Part shown: positions 60,042 to 64,000 of the stretch, piece by piece
Layout: each line of letters begins with the position of its first letter
How positions within the stretch are numbered: position 1 is the stretch's first letter
NCBI GenBank assembly: GCA_905198125.1
Contig: CAJKBH010000013.1
Coordinates: forward strand, 14,627 to 78,626
Reading direction: 5' to 3'
DNA length: 64,000 nt
From: an uncultured Porphyromonadaceae bacterium
Lineage (GTDB): Bacteria; Bacteroidota; Bacteroidia; Bacteroidales; Muribaculaceae
Program-made: the position numbers and the translations under genes
The notes under the pieces: model-generated
What the model was told of the DNA's origin: nothing
Database searches by the model: none
Seen by the model: only the letters and a program-made list of their open reading frames with translations

Positions 60042-62219
60042 TTATGATTCCAACTGATCCATAACCTCGTCCAGTATGAGTCTCACTCCCTGCGGATCAA
60101 CGCCTAATTTCTGCAATACAGGAATATCGGCAACGTATGCCAGCTCAAAATCAGACTTGTTCATACGGGCTGCTGAACGATAACGGCTCACGGCTTCTTC
60201 TATTCGGCCCGACAGGTGCGATACATGGCCGGCATTAAGCAGGTCGGTCATTTCCGATTCCTTTTCAAGCAATTCTTTATATAGTGTATCCGCCTTTTCT
60301 ATATGTCCGGACATCAGCTCAGCCCAGGCGGCTCCACGCGTGGCTTCCTTCATATCCGGTCGCAGATAGTGCGCGTGATAGAAATAACCGGCCGCCTTTG
60401 ACGGATTGTCGGCCATCAACGCCGAATTTCCGGCCGTTATCATCAGTTTAACATTCTCCGAATCACGTGCCAACGCCTTGTCATAGTATTCGAGCGCTTC
60501 AGAGTAGTTTCCGAGACGACGGTTGACGAATGCCAGTTTTTTCTCAATCCATAGGCTGTCGTCGCCAAGCAATACCGACTTCATGTATGCCTCGCGGGCG
60601 CCGGTGAAGTCTTGTAGTTTCTGACAAGCGAAACCAATCTTCTGCCAGATGGAATTGTCTTCATAATTCATTTCCGACAATGTGCGGAACAGGCCAAGCG
60701 ACTCTTTGTAGTACTGCCTCTTGAAATAGAACTCCGCCATGGTCTCGATGAACTGGCCGTCATTCAGATGCCGGTCAAGACCCGGAATGTTAAGGAATTC
60801 AAGGGCTTTGGCAAATGGATTGTAGAAGTCTCCATCTTTGCGCGACAGCTTATAGAACCGGTACAGATCTCGCACAGCCTTGACCGATTCATTGTCGAAA
60901 TCCGGACGCGAGGTGTCGGGTAATTTCTCTTTCAGCTCCTGCGACATCTGCTCGAACTGCATATCGAACTGCTTCAGCAGCATATTGCGCTGCATTTCGG
61001 GAGCCTGCTTCAATGCCAATGCAAGCGAATACTTGTCCGAGTCGCAGATAAAGGGCGTGAAATCCGTCATCCGTCCGATGGTTTCCGACATCTTCTCGTC
61101 AAAGCCCAGATCAGGATGTTTGGAATCAAAGGGCATAAACCAGTTGTTGACGCGGTGAAAGAAGGAGAAGCCTTTCAGCTGCGAGAACGTGACCATCATC
61201 AGGTCGGCACCGTCGTTCTGCATCTCGCTCAGCTCCTCCAGCTTGCGGCCTATGCCGGTCTTGTCGAGCATCTCCTCCCATTCCGGATTGTTCTCCAATG
61301 ATTCAGGATCGATACCTTTTGACATTCCTTTAAGTTTCTGAATCATCTCAGGACGCAGTTTCATGATTTCGGGCAATACTTCGTTTTTCATTTTGTCCGA
61401 AATGCGCTGTGTGTCCAATGTTCCTGCAATGGCTTTGATTACAGTCTTGACTCTCGCGGCCATATCGTCGGTATCAAGCAACAATCTGACGCGGTCTTTA
61501 AGACGGTCTGTTTTAGCTATCCGTTCCGGCCACGCGGCTATACCGATCACCACTCCCGCAAGGAGTCGCGCTCTGGAAGACGCAGGCAGGCCGGAATGCA
61601 TCAACAGCTCTATCATCAGGTTAAGCTTCATCTCGTCAAACCATGCAGTCAGGCCAAGCGTAAGAGCCGCAATCAGCTGATACTGCAATGCAATGTCGGT
61701 ATCAGGGTTTTCCATTACCTTGCGCAGCGTCTGCAATGCTGCCTTGTCCTGAAATGTCAGCATTGTTGTCAGGAAGATGGTCTCAAGCAATTCATAGCGT
61801 TCGCGTGACATATCCACAGACACATTCTGCACCATACCGGCAAGCGCCATCTGAGCCATCAATTCCCGGTATCTCGTCAGAGACGCGTTAAGATTTCCTT
61901 TGCGCAACGACAGAAGTCGCTGTGAAGAATAATACACGCCAGGCTCCTCCGCTTTACTCCGTCGTGCCAATGCATCGGACACAGAGCGCAACTGCCCGGC
62001 CAGATCACTAAGCATCGATGCCCGGGTCGGATCCGGCTTCCCTTCCATATAGTATCTTCTGAGATATCCGTACGACTGCGAAGCGGCATTAAGTCGGTTC
62101 AGCGATTCATAATCGCCGCTCTGTTGCGCCACATCACGCAAATCGCGGATTGCGCGATTCAGCATTCCGCCATCTATGTTGCTCTCTATCTGCTTAAGCT
62201 TCCTTTCTATATCATTCAT
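60042..62219 (-). CDS. Large cytoplasmic TPR-repeat protein
   Basis: 725 residues from MNDIERKLKQIE, taken as start because the upstream in-frame codons give only polar residues and no signal. No signal peptide. The first 400 residues are helical and leucine-rich without a family I recognise. TPR units fill the last third (for example YYKESLGLFRTLSEM, FTGAREAYMKSVLLG, YSEALEYYDKALARDSENVK, PSKAAGYFYHAHYLRPD). It probably acts as a scaffold. Its conserved place beside dnaA is noted, but a replication role is not shown by the sequence. Confidence 0.78.
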   Translation of the reverse strand: MNDIERKLKQIESNIDGGMLNRAIRDLRDVAQQSGDYESLNRLNAASQSYGYLRRYYMEGKPDPTRASMLSDLAGQLRSVSDALARRSKAEEPGVYYSSQRLLSLRKGNLNASLTRYRELMAQMALAGMVQNVSVDMSRERYELLETIFLTTMLTFQDKAALQTLRKVMENPDTDIALQYQLIAALTLGLTAWFDEMKLNLMIELLMHSGLPASSRARLLAGVVIGIAAWPERIAKTDRLKDRVRLLLDTDDMAARVKTVIKAIAGTLDTQRISDKMKNEVLPEIMKLRPEMIQKLKGMSKGIDPESLENNPEWEEMLDKTGIGRKLEELSEMQNDGADLMMVTFSQLKGFSFFHRVNNWFMPFDSKHPDLGFDEKMSETIGRMTDFTPFICDSDKYSLALALKQAPEMQRNMLLKQFDMQFEQMSQELKEKLPDTSRPDFDNESVKAVRDLYRFYKLSRKDGDFYNPFAKALEFLNIPGLDRHLNDGQFIETMAEFYFKRQYYKESLGLFRTLSEMNYEDNSIWQKIGFACQKLQDFTGAREAYMKSVLLGDDSLWIEKKLAFVNRRLGNYSEALEYYDKALARDSENVKLMITAGNSALMADNPSKAAGYFYHAHYLRPDMKEATRGAAWAELMSGHIEKADTLYKELLEKESEMTDLLNAGHVSHLSGRIEEAVSRYRSAARMNKSDFELAYVADIPVLQKLGVDPQGVRLILDEVMDQLES

Positions 62220-62372
62220 ATTATTCGATAACAAATAATGCACCAAAAATCCGCCTGTCTATACAGGATTGGCACACTTTGTTTAATCCCTCCTGACATA
62301 CGCCCCGATATAGTAACGCAAAAGCGCGTCTACAAATTTGTCAGCCGGCTCCGTTGTTTCAAATATTTTTGC

Positions 62373-62380
62373 TAATTTTG
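62373..62380 (+). promoter_or_regulatory. Possible -7 element for the DUF4293 gene
   Basis: TAATTTTG matches TAnnTTTG exactly, about 77 bases before the ATG at 62457. The -33 candidate (TTG at 62354) is 16 bases away, shorter than ideal. Confidence 0.35.
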
Positions 62381-62456
62381 CAGTCGATATGTAGGCCTTA
62401 TGCCGTATGGATTGAGGTCTTACCGCAATTTTTCACTGATTTTAGTACTAAATACT

Positions 62457-62927
62457 ATGGTAATACAAAGATGGCAGTCGGTGCTTCTGCTGATTGCGGC
62501 CGTTGTGATGGGCTGCTTTACTTTCATGTCGCTCGGACAGGTGCAGTTGCCCGACTATACCTGCAATTTCACTACTCTCGGTTTTGACATAGAGGGCATT
62601 GCAACCGACGGTGGCCCTACCGGCTTCGTGGCGCATACATGGATATTCTTCGCAGTGTCCATGCTCAGCTTCATCATTCCGTTTATAGCGATATTCTGCT
62701 TCAAGAACATGCGTCTGCAGAAAATGCTGTGCCTTATTGAAATTCTGTTTCTTGTTGCGGTAATCTGCATCGGAGCCGTATACGGGTACTATTCCTTCCC
62801 GCAGGCTTCCGTCAGCTGGTCGTCGCTCATCATTGCGCCGTTCCTTGCAATCGTGGCCGATATACTGGCATATAACCGAATCTGCGCCGACGGCCGCAAG
62901 TTGCGTGCCGCCGACAGACTCCGATAG
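62457..62927 (+). CDS. DUF4293 family membrane protein
   Basis: 156 residues from MVIQRWQSVLLLIAAVV, the usual start for this family; a longer in-frame ORF to 62400 adds a tail unlike it. Four hydrophobic helices (about residues 5-20, 60-80, 88-108 and 117-140) separated by short loops, with a GFDIEGIATDGGPTG loop between the first two. The C-terminus is basic (DGRKLRAADRLR). It sits in the inner membrane; no function is known. A strong terminator follows. Confidence 0.82.
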   Translation: MVIQRWQSVLLLIAAVVMGCFTFMSLGQVQLPDYTCNFTTLGFDIEGIATDGGPTGFVAHTWIFFAVSMLSFIIPFIAIFCFKNMRLQKMLCLIEILFLVAVICIGAVYGYYSFPQASVSWSSLIIAPFLAIVADILAYNRICADGRKLRAADRLR

Positions 62928-62956
62928 GTAAATATTACCTCATAATATAAGTTACA

Positions 62957-62992
62957 CCGGGGTGGAGAATGAGTTGTCATTCTCCACCCCGG
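62957..62992 (+). terminator. Strong terminator-like hairpin after the DUF4293 gene
   Basis: Perfect 16-base stem CCGGGGTGGAGAATGA / TCATTCTCCACCCCGG with a GTTG loop. The following CCTTGTGTTTC is only moderately T-rich. Confidence 0.75.
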
Positions 62993-63226
62993 CCTTGTGT
63001 TTCATACAGTGCATTTCAGAGAATTATGCTTGACTGCTGATATGGTATGAACGCTGCGAAAAACAAGAACTATGACTTGAACCATTATTTGTCAGCATTG
63101 TTAAAATAGAAAACGAAAAACACAAATACTGTTAATTGCAATTCATCAACTTTTCGCATGGGTCACGAGTTATCATGCCGACACGAAATCTTAATCAGAG
63201 TGCAATGAACCGTAAACACACTTTCT

Positions 63227-64000
63227 ATGAAAACACAAACGTTATCAATGCTGCTGTTAGCGATGTCACTGGCAATTCCTGGCATAGCTCAAGACACAGT
63301 TCCACAGCTTACCGATGACAACGGAAGCAAAATCGAGTTCAAACGCACTGACGCGGCAACCCGTGAAATCCTGAACAGGCACCGTCCGGTAGAAAACAAA
63401 GCCATTCCCGCACCTTCATTTGCCGTGAAGACGCGCAACAATAAGTTCATCATGACTATTGGAGGAAGCATCAACCTTATCTTGGGCTATGACATCGGCA
63501 ACAATCTGTACAAACAGCCGGATGCCGGCATCGGATTCGTGACTTCGGCCATTCCCGTACCATCCGTGAAAGGCCATCGAAGCGATTTTTATATCAATCC
63601 GTTCAACAGCGCGGTAGACCTGCAGATAGTGGGACTTGCCAACACCAAGAATGAAATAAGCGCGTATGTCAAGCTCGGTACCAACGGCAATAATCTGAAC
63701 CTGATGCTGTTGCGTGCATATATGACATGGCGAGACTTCACATTCGGCGAGAAATTGACTTTGCTGCAGGACTGCTATGCGTGTCAGCCTCCCACAATCG
63801 ATCCGCAGGGCCCTTCGGGATGTGTGTCGAACGTAGCATACGAGATAAGCTATACGTCTCCGAGCTACAAGGGATTCCGCTACGCCATCGGTCTGGACAT
63901 GCCTACGTATTATTCGTCCGCCGGTATCTACCGTGGACATGATTATCCCAAATTCGACGGCACTCAAGTCACAGACTATCAGGATGCCGAGCAACTTATC
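63227..64000 (+). CDS. Outer-membrane porin-like beta-barrel protein, N-terminal part (3' end outside window)
   Basis: 258 codons are visible and the frame is open at the right edge. Signal peptide MKTQTLSMLLLAMSLAIPGIAQ. A helical, charged segment follows (residues about 25-60), then beta strands of a barrel: NNKFIMTIGGSINLILGYDI, SDFYINPFNSAVDLQIVGLANTK, LMLLRAYMTWRDFTFGE. The Phe-rich strands and GFRYAIGLDMP fit the porin (DcaP-like) family of Bacteroidetes. Two cysteines (TLLQDCYACQPP) are near residue 183. The gene starts after a 235-base gap with no visible promoter consensus, past the DUF4293 terminator. Confidence 0.75.
   Translation, partial: MKTQTLSMLLLAMSLAIPGIAQDTVPQLTDDNGSKIEFKRTDAATREILNRHRPVENKAIPAPSFAVKTRNNKFIMTIGGSINLILGYDIGNNLYKQPDAGIGFVTSAIPVPSVKGHRSDFYINPFNSAVDLQIVGLANTKNEISAYVKLGTNGNNLNLMLLRAYMTWRDFTFGEKLTLLQDCYACQPPTIDPQGPSGCVSNVAYEISYTSPSYKGFRYAIGLDMPTYYSSAGIYRGHDYPKFDGTQVTDYQDAEQLI

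Noticed and set aside
1..64000. tRNA, rRNA, CRISPR arrays, prophage genes
   Set aside because: No cloverleaf-like conserved stretches, spaced repeats or phage genes were recognised by eye; a tRNAscan or CRISPR finder run could still reveal something small.

Overview
The window looks like chromosomal DNA of a gut-type Bacteroidales bacterium. Muribaculaceae is my best guess, but that is inference from gene content. The support is a Bat (aerotolerance) operon, a TonB receptor with an N-terminal carboxypeptidase-regulatory domain, a secreted Tricorn-type protease, class III fructose-bisphosphatase, many secreted glycoside hydrolases, a DUF4293 protein, and repeated promoters of the Bacteroidetes type (TTTG, 19-20 bases, TAnnTTTG). 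Shine-Dalgarno sites are mostly absent, as is usual for the phylum. I see no rRNA, tRNA, CRISPR array, prophage or intact transposase gene.

Layout. 1-4859: the end of a Bat operon (batB partial, batC, an extra short BatD-like gene, batD, batE). 5028-8674: a tightly packed unit of a small DNA-binding protein, a universal stress protein and MutS2. 8777-12457: nucleotide-sugar genes (UDP-glucose dehydrogenase, UDP-glucuronate epimerase) and a secreted alpha/beta hydrolase. 12461-15043, minus strand: an AT-rich orphan secreted protein and a Wzi-like capsule protein. 15179-22862: TonB-dependent receptor, Tricorn protease homologue and Fbp. 22942-35365: a carbohydrate-degrading region with GH51+GH35 in one minus-strand operon, GH51+sialate esterase on the plus strand, and GH5+luxS on the minus strand. 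It is interrupted by a gene-free kilobase (27258-28281) rich in palindromes, and by a lipoprotein, a CPBP protease and an unknown secreted protein.

35463-50652: mostly housekeeping genes: MATE exporter, HAD hydrolase, trxA, dnaE, a TPR lipoprotein-like periplasmic protein, gyrA, clpC, an omega-amidase-like nitrilase, an acyltransferase and a small conserved protein. 50697-50878 is a fold-back MITE-like element with 19-bp terminal inverted repeats. 50967-56704 is the cell-shape operon mreB-mreC-mreD-mrdA-rodA (minus strand) with its own promoter. 56836-58286 is a short thiamine group (thiS, a TenI/ThiE-like gene, thiE). dnaA, a large TPR protein, a DUF4293 membrane protein and the start of a porin complete the window.

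Most of the window is ordinary core genome, and I did not find a convincing new multi-gene system. The most unusual items are the fold-back element at 50.7 kb, the paired REP-like palindromes and nested inverted repeat in the 27.3-28.3 kb gap, the second BatD-like gene, a leucine at the quinolone-determining aspartate position of GyrA, and the coupling of luxS to a GH5 lipoprotein gene.
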